Shown here piece after piece: positions 22,547 to 35,595 of a stretch of 64,000 nucleotides of DNA. The notes under the pieces are model-generated. The model saw only the letters and a program-made list of their open reading frames with translations, did no database searches and was not told where the DNA came from. Location: assembly GCF_000001735.4 (NCBI RefSeq), contig NC_003074.8, positions 5,208,101-5,272,100 of the forward strand, given 5' to 3'. This stretch comes from Arabidopsis thaliana. Taxonomy: Eukaryota; Streptophyta; Magnoliopsida; Brassicales; Brassicaceae. The stretch's first letter is position 1, and every line of letters begins with the position of its first letter. Made by a program: the position numbers and the translations under genes.

Positions 22547-25500
22547 GAGTTTGATTGGGATTGTTATTTGGTTAAAAATTAAAATCTTATTACTGTAAAA
22601 GAAGGAAGAAAAAAAACGCAGCATATACAATTTTTGTTATATTTTCATAGTATACAGTATTTGATTATTTTCTAATTTTAATGTCAATAAATATCATTAT
22701 TTTATTTATGCCTTCCTAGAATACTTCTCTCTTGATGCAAATTTTATAACAATGATGCCAAAACATCACATAACATTATAATGCTTTCAGTTTTGTAAAT
22801 ATGATTTTTGAAAATTTATGTTCATTAATGATATGTAACTTCTCACAATAAAAGTCTAATATCCTAATTTAGTTTTTTTTTTTTTAATGAATCATGATCT
22901 ATAGTATTAAATATAAACATAAAAATATTTAGTTCAATATAAGTGAAAGATATCAAAGGAATATTTTGTAACAGAATTTATCTTTTTGGGTTTGTATTCT
23001 TACCCGTAGATTATTTCAATTTTTTATATAAAAAAAAAAAAAAATATGGGTGAAAAATTGATTCAAGAAACAGTTACCAAAGAATTTCATATTTTCACAC
23101 CAGATTTGAGACTTATTTATCAGCGAATATAAATTGTTTCGTCGTGCTAAAAGTAAAATTATCTAATGTGAAAATGGTACATGTGAAACACCGTCGTGTG
23201 TAAAACAATTCGATGCTTGGAAATGGTACTCTCGCTAAATTTAGTGGGTCTCCAAAATTCCATGCGACGACTTAGTTATTTACATAACACTATGAATGGG
23301 CTATGCAGTATTTGTTGAGATTGAGATATAATCGTTTTTGCTCTCATTTCATCACATACTCAACTGAATTAGTTCATATGATACTACATCTAGAAGATTA
23401 TTGGGTAGTTTTCGGTTCAGAATTGCATGAATTCAAGAGATTTAGGACTCCGTATCTGGTACAAGCTTAAATGAACCTATTTCAAACAATAAAAATTAGT
23501 GGGCCTGAAACTTTGTTGGGCTTAAAAAATCCTACATACTTTATCGGCTGTAGAAATATATCGATACCTAAACACTAAACAGACCAATATCAATAACAGA
23601 CCTACTAAACGACTTTGTTCATGTTTAGCGTTTATAAAAAAAGTTAAAAATGTTGGCAACAACATCATCCGATCCATATACTCTTATCAGGAACGGAAAA
23701 CAAAAAGGTCAATAACAAATAAAAAAATATAATTGGCCATAAGTAGTGAATAGTGATTAAATATGATTTATCCTACAATTATTCGTTAATAACTAACTAA
23801 AAATATATTTTCTTATACCAAAGAAAACTATACAAACTACTTAAATCAAACTTGTAAGATAAGATATAGTTGGATGAAGTGGGGGTTTGATCTACGATGG
23901 TCATCTTCATTGTTTGATTCCCCCTTTTTCGTTTCTATTCTATTTTAAGAATATGAAAAGACGTATAATATGCACAAGTTGGAGAGAATATTTATCAGCT
24001 TTTCAGAGTTTAGTATACTATATATGATCTTATCGAAATTTATACCTTTTCTATATATATATATATATATTAAATCGAAACTTTCTTTGTTATCAGTAGC
24101 TTAATGTTTAGAAATATTCTTATTATAGTGTTTGATTAAATATGTTTCTAGAATCGAAAAAAATAAAAAGAAATCATTATATTAAATTACGATAAAAAAA
24201 GAAAAATTAATTTAATAAAAAAGGGAAACATTATTTCATTTAACTAGCTAGTATTTTAACAAACAACTAAATAGTTGTAATTTATTGTCATAATATATAT
24301 ATTCTGAATAAGAAAAATCCACATATGTAGCAAATGTATTATACATGTGTATGACAAAAGTTTTACAAAATGGTTGAACTTAAAAAAAAAATATGTCTTA
24401 AACATACGTAAGACTACACGTAATATCAAAATTAACATGCTTAGACATAGTAATTATAAAGCTTTATGTAAAGCAAGACTGATTCTATTAATTAATTGAT
24501 GGATCAACACTTTTAGCAATTGGGGATATTGTACTATTTACTGGATTATGCTTGTGGAGGGAGCTCATGGTGCTCCAGATTATCAAATTTTATATATGGT
24601 AGAAAAATAATTATACCATTACAATGTAAAGCATTCGAGTTCGAATTTCATTGGCGCACTTTGATTTTATATAGGAAGATTGAGGTTAAGTTGTAATAAG
24701 TGTGATATTCATATTATTATTGGAAGTTTATTGGTTTAGCCATATGGTTTATTCAGCAAACCATTAACTAAACTCACATGTCAAAAGTTGAAACTTATAC
24801 CACCTTGATATCCACGTCATCAATTCTTAATACACTTTTGTATTTTGACCCAAATTTACGGGGTTACACGTTATGTAATTATGATATATGCATGACATAC
24901 ACGTTATGATATATGCATGACATCGCTAAAATAGCATAATGTTAATTAGTTATCTAAAACTAAAGACCTGTGTGTGGATATTATCTTCCAACATTAACAA
25001 AAAAATCCCGAAAAGGAGAAGAACAAAAGCTTTTAAAAAAACTTTGATCACCCCGTTCTATACCAATTGATGTATCTTTAATGGAAGAGAACCATTATAA
25101 ATAGAAACGAATTAACACCAAATGCACCGTGACACGAAAGATATTGAGTGTAAGAAACCCCAAATTCCTTGTTATATTCGCTTAGAATTATTTTTACAGC
25201 ACCATGTACATGTGATCACAAGATATCAATTAAAGTTAGCTAATTAACTTTATTTTTCATTTTTTGGGCTACTAGTTTGCTAATTAACTTTTTACCGAGA
25301 AAAAACTATCAGTAGAAAGCCAAAAAATTCAATGAATAAGAAAAAAAAAAAAAAAGCCTAAACTTACATACATATATGATATATCTACGATAAATTTGCT
25401 GATAAACGATCTGACTTCTAACTAAGATTCCTGTTTTACCTATTTTAAAAAAAAATCGAGAACCATGAATCAAAGCTCAACTATGTTAATCATGATTGAA

Positions 25501-25860
25501 ATCACGTACGTTCTCGAATGCTTAAATAAATATGTTAATCAATAAACCGCCATAAATTGGTTAAATATAAATCTACTTGCAAGAAAATTGTAATTGAACT
25601 TTATTTTCAATTGGTAAAATGTTCCTTTTTCACGTACACAAAAAAGTGTTTGAAGAGAAGCGTGTTTGTGTTATACGGACTTACGAAAATCTTGTGTTCC
25701 CATTTCTCAACCACAAAAGCCTAATTTCTTGGTACCTCTGATTGTATACTATCGTTTCACAATTACAGTTTCATCTGATTTCAATCAAAAATTACAGTCT
25801 CATATGGATCAAATAGAAAAATAACGAGAGTCTGCATCATCAACTCGTGTTTGTTGTTTG
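22547..25860. other. AT-rich intergenic region downstream of the IST1-like gene
   Basis: No protein gene is supported. It holds A/T homopolymers, a (TA) run at about 24054-24070, and a partial tandem duplication of about 25 bases at 24864-24923 (each copy ends in a TATGATATATGCATGACAT word). A short hairpin (GGAGC...GCTCC) near 24570-24586 is followed by a tRNA B-box-like GAGTTCGAAT word at about 24637, giving a SINE-like look. Confidence 0.4.
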
Positions 25861-26630
25861 TCCCTCTCTCTGATCTTTAACGGCTTTTGACGAAAGAAAA
25901 ATATCCCGCCTAACTCAACCAATAGACACAAGACATGTGTCGGCTTGTGGTAGTTCTATCCGTATGAAAAACGCTTTCCATGTTACCATCCAGTGAACTC
26001 ATCCCATCATTCACTTACACGTGTTTTTTCTTCTTGACGACCAAAAAAAAACAATTTGGCACATACCCATTAAAAAAAAAATACTTCTTATTTTTCATAA
26101 TACTTTTCGTAGATTGTCACTGTTATGTAACTCATTCATAGAAATTTACCGCGTAAATTGCATGAAAAATCACTAGTCTTAAGAATCACCTAATTTGTTT
26201 TTCTGAACTTACAAATATTCGCAAATTACTTTCAGTTAACTCCCTAATACTTGGGAAGACCATTGACAATACAAAAAAAAAATCATAAGAGGAGGTACAG
26301 TCACACACACAATATTACAACATTACTAATATAAATAATCAACTTTATGGTATAGGTTCAAAGAACCAAAGGGATCGCATAAATCACGACGCTCTAATTG
26401 ATCCACGTGTCATGATAAACATAAAGTGGGACCCGTATTGAGGCTGCACGTTAACGAAGATTGGGCGGCGGTGTAATATTATATTATATATATACATACA
26501 CGAGTAGCAGAGCTTCGAAATCTTTAATCTCAGAATACAAAAAAGAAAATCAAAGAAGATAGTTTTGTGATTGTTTTCTATAAAAAGTGCAGATATTTTC
26601 TTTGTCCTAGAGAAAGAGGTGATAGGAAAA
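25861..26630 (+). promoter_or_regulatory. ANAC055 promoter: CATGTG and two CACGTG G-boxes, TATA box
   Basis: CATGTG is at 25934-25939, CACGTG at 26018-26023 and CACGTG at 26404-26409. A GTGGGACCC word follows the last G-box, and a TATA stretch lies at 26485-26494, about 140 bases before the ATG at 26631. G-boxes are sites for MYC2/bZIP factors, consistent with the known JA and ABA induction of ANAC055. CATGTG is also close to the NAC recognition core. A miR393-like 15-base word sits at 26366-26380. Confidence 0.65.
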
Positions 26631-27782
26631 ATGGGTCTCCAAGAGCTTGACCCGTTAGCCCAATTGAGCTTACCGCCGGGTTTTCGGTTTTATCCGACTG
26701 ACGAAGAGCTGATGGTTGAATATCTCTGTAGAAAAGCCGCCGGTCACGACTTCTCTCTCCAGCTCATAGCTGAAATCGATCTCTACAAGTTTGATCCATG
26801 GGTTTTACCAAGTACGTATAACCTAATAACCTTAACCGTGTTTGGTTTCTTTGTAGCTAGTTATGTTTTTTTCTCTTCTAACTTGTCTTTTTGGTTCTTT
26901 GTAGGTAAGGCGTTATTCGGTGAAAAAGAATGGTATTTTTTCAGCCCGAGGGATAGGAAGTATCCAAACGGGTCAAGACCTAATCGGGTTGCCGGGTCGG
27001 GTTATTGGAAAGCCACCGGTACGGATAAAGTTATCTCGACGGAGGGAAGAAGAGTTGGTATCAAGAAAGCTTTGGTGTTTTACATTGGAAAAGCTCCAAA
27101 AGGAACCAAAACCAATTGGATTATGCATGAGTACCGTCTCATCGAACCCTCTCGTCGAAATGGAAGCACCAAGGTATAAATTTAGTTAAATACATGATGT
27201 ATCCAAAAAGATAAGTATATAGTAATTGTAATTATACTGTTCAACGAATAACATATTTTAAACTGTTTTTATGTTCAGCTTGATGATTGGGTTTTATGTC
27301 GAATATACAAAAAGCAAACAAGCGCACAAAAACAAGCTTACAATAATCTAATGACGAGTGGTCGTGAATACAGCAACAATGGTTCGTCGACATCTTCTTC
27401 GTCTCATCAATACGACGACGTTCTCGAGTCGTTGCATGAGATTGACAACAGAAGTTTGGGGTTTGCCGCCGGTTCATCAAACGCGCTGCCTCATAGTCAT
27501 AGACCGGTTTTAACCAATCATAAAACCGGGTTTCAGGGTTTAGCCAGGGAGCCAAGTTTTGATTGGGCGAATTTGATTGGACAGAACTCGGTCCCGGAAC
27601 TCGGACTGAGTCATAACGTTCCGAGTATTCGTTACGGTGACGGTGGAACGCAGCAACAAACTGAGGGGATTCCTCGGTTTAATAATAACTCGGACGTCTC
27701 GGCTAATCAGGGTTTTAGTGTTGACCCGGTTAACGGATTTGGGTACTCGGGTCAACAATCTAGTGGGTTCGGGTTTATTTGA
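26631..27782 (+). CDS. ANAC055: NAC transcription factor ANAC055 (ATNAC3, At3g15500)
   Basis: Three exons (26631-26811, 26905-27173, 27279-27782) give 317 aa, the known length. The NAC DNA-binding domain spans about residues 13-165, with subdomains [58 protein letters not shown] and [20 protein letters not shown]. The activation tail is Ser/Asn/Gly-rich and ends SSGFGFI. The introns fall after ...DPWVLP and before [12 protein letters not shown], as in ANAC056. In Arabidopsis it acts with ANAC019 and ANAC072 in JA, ABA and dehydration responses (known). A TTG at 26571 opens the same frame upstream but there is no in-frame ATG, so the start at 26631 stands. Confidence 0.97.
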
Positions 27783-30700
27783 TTGTGTAATGGTAACGTA
27801 ATAAGAAAAACATATTTTTATTTTTTGTCCGTGTCAGATTAGTTAATTAATATAGCGTAGAATTCGAACTCTAGGGTTAGATTTAGGTTCTACGACTTGT
27901 ATTGTATATTCGTCGTCATTTGTCCTGACATTTACATTTTTGTAAACTTTTATAGCTGGAACTTTTGTATTGATCAATTATTTATTAGAAAAACAGATAT
28001 TGCATTGGATCTATAAGTTTTGTACTTGCTATTGCTAACGATAAACGATAGAAATGTGAAAGTTTCCTTATCATTCATGACACATTTTTGTGTCAACATC
28101 ATGTAGTATTATCATTAACAACGAATCAGCGATTCATAATTTATTATATTAATCGCCATAATATATCGATAATCTAGGAACCATAAAGCGAATATGACTT
28201 TGCTCGCTATCGCTCATCGTTTAATATTAGTACCAGCTAAAACGAACAATAGATTTGTCATCATCTTTCGCTGATGACGGTAACCATATCATAGCGAACA
28301 TGACCAAAAATGTATGTTTATCTGAGATGATTTCTAGCCTATAGCACTAGTATACTTTTGTAAAATATAAAAATACTATTTATATAAACACATGTGGCAT
28401 AAAGAAATTTCGCACGCGATAGTTGTGTATATATTCATTTATGTGCAATGGCATTTGCAAGCCGTAAGGTTTGAAATAGTAATATTGTACAGCTGTTTAA
28501 AGAACGTTCAAAATTTGTTAGAGAAATTGATATATATATATTTAAAAGGATATGGATAAAGATGTTATATTGTTTAATGGGAAAAGGATAGTGATGGTAT
28601 TAGATGGCCAAATCTTAAAGACCAATTGGGGTTTGAAGATAAGAACAGAGAACGGACCGTTTGGGGTTTCCTGAAATTGCACGTGTGAGTCAGCATGGGC
28701 TGCTTGTTTGACTAGTTTAGAATCATTTCTTTCCTAAAATAGTAACAATTCACACCGTACAAGTTTTAAACACATCTACGCTTTTTGTTCGTATAAGTAG
28801 ATTTTCATAATCAAAATTTAAATAGATTTTATCTGATTAACTAATTAGATAAATGTTGTGAAAAATAATTTTTACACCGAAATTAGCTAGGGAGTTTTTC
28901 TTTCTAGTCTACATGAATATCCATTACATTGAAATTTAAAGAGTTTATGGAATTTAAAGAATTGGCTATAACTTACGTCTTATTATATTTATTTTCTAAA
29001 TCACTTAAAACCCTAATAATCGAATTAAGAGAAATCATTGGGCGATTGTTAGTTACTTTTGTCAAACCAATTCTTTGTTCTCTTTGTTTACATTGAAATC
29101 TTTTGTCTTCTTAAATAATCCAAAAATAAAATAAATAAAAACACTGTCTTCTTCTTACAAAAACTTTTGGCTACTCAAACAACTTGCGAAACTATAATTT
29201 TCTTTCTGTATCTTAAAATCGCAGAAAAACGAGAGATGGAAATGAGTTTGTTAAATATATATTTTCGTTTAAAGTTTGATAATTAAGGTGGCTGGATGTG
29301 AAAATATTTCAATTTAAAAAGAAGAAAATATTAATGTTCTACATGTAAATTTTGTTGGACGAAGCTCTACGCAACCCCTTAGAATAGCATATTCTATCGT
29401 AAATACATGAAAACGAAGGTTTTGAGTTTAATACTTTGTAACCATTTTGCATAGAAATACTTGTGGTCCATATTCATCAAGATGTTATTGTACGCTAAAG
29501 TCTAAACAAATAACCATTCATTCGTCCATATGTGATTAATCAGTAAACGAATACAGGCGCGTACGCAATTACGCATGGCATGGGGTTTAGTGATGTATAT
29601 TAGTACTTTATTTTTTGCCATGCATCTATTGTAAAAAGTCAAAACATGAAATTAATATAAATCATTTGTTTATATTTTGTTCTTACGCGTAATAACAAAT
29701 GATTTATACAATAATTTATGATTTTTGGTAGTTTATAACTGGAAGATTCCAAACCAAAATCTAAATTAACGTGTTATTCAAAGAAATGAAAATTTGTCCA
29801 TATGGTAATTAATGTTTTATATAGGACTTGAGTATGTGTTGGGCCATACGCAAAAAGTGGATTCAGTTAGGCCTATGTATTTCTTTAACAATGGGCCTGA
29901 GTATTGGAAACGCAAATTATATATGTATCCAATTATATTTTTGTTAAAGAACGCAAATTATCTTGATCGTGATTATTTTCGTACTGACCGAGACTTGAGA
30001 AATCAGACTATTTTCTTTGACAACTTATATTTTAAACAAAAATAAACGTACATAGATACAAAAAAATCCTTGAGTATAACCTTTTTTTTTTCCTTGACTA
30101 CAACTTTAATGAAAAATAAATCTAAAAACTCAAAAGGCTGAACAAAATGAGATGATGATTATCAGGTACTGTGTATATAAGTGCATAATATTTTGTTATA
30201 AAAATTTCGACTCCAAATATATTTTCGAAATAAAATTCAAAAGTGCTTTATAAAAGAACAAAGTTTTTCATTTTTCGCGACCTCAATTGTTCTATGGAGA
30301 AAGTTTTTTTTATTGGAGAAAATTTAAAGCTTCATCCATTATTAGTAAACTGGTTATAATTGATGTCAAACGAGTGCAACCGTAAATATAATATCTACGA
30401 GTGATTTCAGACTAAGCAATCAGTCTTTAAATATCTCACACATGCAAGTAATGCAATATCTTATAGTATCTAACAATGACATCTGCGATATAAAATACAT
30501 TTAACCTAGACAAACTTTTTGTTGCTGGGTGATTCTACCGTTGCTTGTGTGACCTTCCGGGGCGTTGAGAAGGTAACAAAGTATATTTAACGAAGCAGAC
30601 AATTGAGGAGGTCCTTAATCACTTTCCATTTTAAGCTTAAAGACAAAGATTAGAAAGAAAAAATAAAGCAAAGTCTCAGCAGAATCATGTCTTAATCTAC

Positions 30701-33700
30701 TTGATTGATTCTTTCATCAGGCATAATTAATCATGGCCATTAATATCTCTAGATCATATCTCTAAGGAATACTTACGTATAACTTACGTTAAGTTGTACG
30801 TATTAGACATGACTAGTTTTCAGAAGATATCAGTAAAAAACATGTGATTTGAAAACTGATTTATATCATTTTGATTACAGATTAAAACTATGATTCCAAC
30901 TAAGAAAAAGCATAAATTTCGAAAATTGTTTGAAAAATAGTTAACAACAACTTCATAAATAAATTATAAGCATATATATACATAACAACTTAACAAGATG
31001 TATATGGTTATAGGGAAAATATAGCTATGTATTTATACATCTTTTTTACATGTCAAAAATATATGGACCGAGTTGGAATTTTTTGGTGAAAAGGGATGGC
31101 CAAATAATTATCTAATCAAACATTGGGGCACACAAGATTTTTTAGTTAATTTCATTTTTTCATTTCATTCTTTGTATGCAATTAAAACGAACACATGTGA
31201 CATGTGAATATGTGATATACCAATTACTTAATATTTCGGCTTTAAAAAGAAAAAAAAAAACGAACAAATCGGACACTGATTTGTTTGAACGGTGCGTACG
31301 TGGTGGGATGATGAAGAATTTGATCTTCCATATCGCAAGCTCATAAGATTCTCGCAGTAGTGTTTTTATTACGTGTTCTTTATTTTTTTGTTTAGAACTT
31401 GATTACTTAAATCAATCTCCAAGTTTCTTAATTATGTTAATTCTTCGTTTTTTGGATTCTTGCTATAACTTATCTACGTCAAAATTTTGTCCAATTTTAC
31501 AGAAAAATCACAAAATTAGCATTTTAACACACACACACATACATATATTTAATTGGAAAAAATAGAACTAACAGCATTTTCTTCGTGAAACAAATACAGG
31601 AGCACGCATTCAAAAAATTAAAAGGGTCATGCAAAAAGAGCTTTTCTCAAATCCGTTTTGTATATAAGAAATAAGAAAAGAAAATTGTAGCTTTGTTTGA
31701 TGTCATAAGATTCATGTGTTCTCTTTAATATTATTCTCAACTCTTGGAAATTTGACTAATTAATATGTAAGTTGCACAAAATAATGTAATTATAAGATCA
31801 ATTCAGAGTTCAGACCAAATGTTTTGTAAGATGTCTCGAAATCTTATACTATATATCCACCATTTTTTATATATATCTTCCCCAAAGGAGTATATTATGT
31901 TCACAGCCGATGAATTCGTTATATCCGGGAAAGACCCAAATCAGTTCGAAAGCATATTCTTTTGAAAAAAAGGTTCAAATTAAACACGTTGAAAAATAGA
32001 ACAGTTTAATTATCCGAGTTAGTTTCTAAAAGGCATGTGTCTTAAAACTTAAATTGAGTGATCACTAACTAACAACCTAATTTGTAACTAAATTTACATT
32101 TATTTCATTTAAATAAATTTATCGATGGAATCATAAACGTCTACACATCATATTGGCTTCTGTTTCAGATATCATATAAATCAATAAATCTGAATCTAAT
32201 GGATGCTTGAAATGAAATAGCACTTTTTTTTTTTGAGCTAAAGAATTTTTTTTGTCAAAATGTTTGACAATCGTCCGATGTTTGGCATGTCACGTTACAT
32301 AAGACCGTGTAATATGATGTTTAACTTGGCTTAGATATTTTTCTAAATAGAATAAAAGTGTGGTATCACATGATGAAAACTATGGTTACAAATGTTCACA
32401 CACTGGATTATTTGAAAGTAGGTCGTTTTTTCTGCATAAAGATTTTTTATGAGGAAAGTTTTAAATACAATAAAAAGTTTGAAGTTAGGTTTACTATTAT
32501 TAAACACCTTGTATGTAGTAGAGTGAAATTTACCAACCTGCTAACATATGTAATATACATGATACATGATACATGCCACGCATGTTTTTGTTATACAATA
32601 TGCATAATAGTCATATATTAAATGTTTGATTCTTCACATTAAAACCAAAAAAAAATATATATTAAATGTTTGAATTGCCCTGGCATCCCACTTGCTTTAG
32701 CTTGGGACTTGTTTAGAGAGTTATAATTAAAATCCAGATTATCGAAATTGTCTTCTTATTTCAAATTTAAAACTAGTTGGTAATTAGTTGATTGGCATGC
32801 AGATCTTAGTTAGTAGTGTTGGTACTTTTCCATTGCGCCTAGTCCAAAAAAGATTGTTTTTTTTTCCAATACATATTATTACTGATTTCATATTAAATTT
32901 GAAAATTAAAACATTGAAAAGTCGAGTTTACGACCAAAACACTTTGAACGACATTTGGATTGAAGCAAATAATGATATTCTAGTGGTCATCATCATATTG
33001 GTCCATATCAATGATATTTTTTTGATAGAAACACCTTTTTACTACTGTAAAATGTGTGAATACTCACAACGTACTAAAAATTATAGGTTCGACGATCTAA
33101 TTCTTCCCCAAAACTTTCATATAGCACTAGAAGTTTGAAAACTCTTGGTTAAAGAAAATAAAATGGTACTTTCAACAGTTACAAGTGTCTGTATATAATA
33201 TAATATATTCAATTTATACGTAGTCCAGTTGTGATTGCACGATAACACCGTTATATATTTGGTATCTTTATCAATCAAGATTGTTATATGTTGATTTTTC
33301 AAACTAAACCATAATAATATTGACATACGGGATAAGCCCACTATTCAGTACCCACGTTATGTTGAAGATAACACTTACAAATAGGGGTCCCTAACAAATA
33401 GTTTAGAGTGTATATATTTGGTAAGAAAACTATTTTAATTATAGAACTCTTAAGTTTTGTAATATATCAAAAAATTGTGCGTGTTTGTGTTGTTGTTGAG
33501 ATTCTGAACGTCTAGCAAAAAAGAAGTGGTGTGCAACCATGTAAAGCACTAGAAATCTTTGTGAATGCAAATAGAAGGATGTCTCTTGATCTGATGGATG
33601 TGACTAAAAAATGATGTAATTAAATTGACTAATTAGAGGTAAGCATTTATTTTAGTTGGTACAACGTGTGTAAAATATGGTCCACATTTCTCCTTTTTTT

Positions 33701-34200
33701 TTTTTTCTTTTTTTCTTTTTACTACTTTTTCTATTTGTTTTTCAAACAAAGTGCTCTAAACTGACAAAACTGGAGAAATAGTAGGCTGTATTTGATTTTG
33801 TGAACCAACCAAAAAACCTTTGTATTTGATTTATAATATTGTGTGTTTTAAACATAAAGAAAAAGATATGAGATAAGGAATCTCATGGTCAGAAGTCAAA
33901 ACTAGAAAGTCATAAAATAAACCACTCCTAAGAATCTGATAAGTAAACAAACTATATATTTGCACACTAAACGTAATTTAGTGGTCGAAAAATATGCATG
34001 GGTTATAATCATCTTATGACGTTGGAAAAAAAACAAGAATAAATCATATAATAATGAAAATATAAAAGTAATCGAAACTTAAAAATGACATGAAATTGGT
34101 CGATTTGTTTGTTTCCATAATATTTATTATCTAAAATTCAAAAAATATTCTGGTGGTGCGATTATCTCAATAACAAAAGCGTGACATGTGACATCTGAAA
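27783..34200. other. Long AT-rich intergenic region between the two NAC genes (proximal part)
   Basis: The first ~200 bases should contain the ANAC055 3'UTR. The rest is AT-rich with only short, biased open frames (for example 29812-30045 and 32788-33138) that show no family features or splice-linked extension. A duplicated ATATATTAAATGTTTGA word occurs near 32614 and 32656. A pyrimidine tract lies at about 33690-33740. No gene is supported. Confidence 0.45.
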
Positions 34201-35595
34201 CGTAAAACTTTTTTTTTTTTCCCACACCCACCCGGCCATCTTTTTCCACGTCATCAATTTGTTACCTTCTCTGGCGATTTCTGTGGGCCCTACTGCCCCG
34301 ATTGCCACGTATGAATATATCGTCCATAGGTATCACACGTGTCGATTATTCATTGGATATTTAACAAGAACAGTAACCACACAAAATTAATAAAATCGTA
34401 TTACAGCATACAAGATGAAATTAGAAAATTTCTTCAACTTTTTTTTGTTTTGCGATATTGTCTTGATAATGTATTATAGTAAGATATAGCGAGTATTTGA
34501 TTTTATGTGTTAGTGTAAATGGCGAAAGCGATATATATCTTGAAATTATGTACAAATTTTTTGTTTTGTTAAGATATATCGTTTTCGACGTTAATTCCAG
34601 CCTCCTCTCCATTGTCGTAGTTCGTCCGTGTCGCGAGGCTATACATAAAAGTCATAAACGCAGAGAAAGAAAATTGATATTTAATTCAATGGTTAATTGT
34701 AGCTATTATGTAATTAGCAATGACTAATCTAACCTTATGCAGTTTGGTTAATTTAGTAATTATACACAGACTCGACATGATTAGTCAGGCTTTGTATATG
34801 TGTCGCATTGTCGCCACATTAAGATCCTTTAGTGCAACCAAAACACACTAAACTCGGCTGAAATATGGGGCATCTTGTACCTTTTAATTATCGCTGATTA
34901 CTGATTCACATCAAATATATGGTTCCAAATTATTTTATTAACTCAAGTGTATAGTAATGTTTGACTCTTTTTTCTGCAAATGTTTCGAAGACAAAGTGCT
35001 ATTAAGTTTTATCAAAACTATGATGTTTTGTAGTTTTAGATGATTATATAACGTTTGTCAATCTGTCTTTTAATTTACTTAAATCATTAGGGCAGGTAAC
35101 TATATTTAAATAAAAAACAGAGATTGTGTATGAGTTTGAAATAAAAACGTGTTAAAATGGAAAAAATAAACCATGCCAAGTATTTACTTTACTACAAAGG
35201 AAAAAGTATACAGAATTTTTACATGATGTCGTATGAATTACATCATGTAATAATAGTAACTTAGATATTCTGTAAGAAAATTAGATTTGCATAATTACGT
35301 TAATATCCGAGGGTGTATATAAATAAGAAAGAAAGAACAGAGGATTAAAACCCACAAATTGGCGTTTTATACATCCCCATTTAAAAAGAATGGTAACGCC
35401 GACTCTGTGAAGCATTTTTCAGCACTCCTTTCCTTTCCCCCACAAACTAAACAAAAAACCATTAACAAAAAAACCATTCACAAAAAAAATAGAGAGAATC
35501 ATCTGAGAGAGTAGTAGTGATGATATGATCGCTTCTTCTCCTACAATCTCAGAAACCTCCGATCACGGTTTTAGATATCTTCTACAACGGATACA
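34201..35595 (+). promoter_or_regulatory. ANAC056 upstream region: distal ACGT cluster, TATA box and leader
   Basis: A GC-richer module at about 34210-34345 holds ACGT cores at 34248-34251 (CCACGTCA) and 34307-34310, a GTGGGCCC word near 34283, and a G-box CACGTG at 34336-34341. These are bZIP/bHLH-type sites about 1.3 kb upstream of the gene. The core promoter TATA (TATATAAATA) is at 35316-35325, giving an expected leader of roughly 250 bases. The leader contains two upstream ATGs (35520 and 35525). Confidence 0.55.

Noticed and set aside
24597..24650. Possible tRNA gene
   Set aside because: A B-box-like word is present but no acceptor stem, anticodon loop or T-stem can be paired.
26571..26630. 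N-terminal extension of ANAC055 in frame
   Set aside because: The extension begins with TTG, not ATG, and known NAC proteins start close to the LPPGF motif.
29812..30045. 77-codon plus-strand frame starting at an ATG between the NAC genes
   Set aside because: AT-rich, biased to Tyr/Phe/Lys, with no family features, no splice-linked extension and no nearby core promoter; fits chance.
32788..33138. 116-codon plus-strand frame
   Set aside because: Opens from TTG, is composed of AT-rich codons, and has no domain or codon signature.
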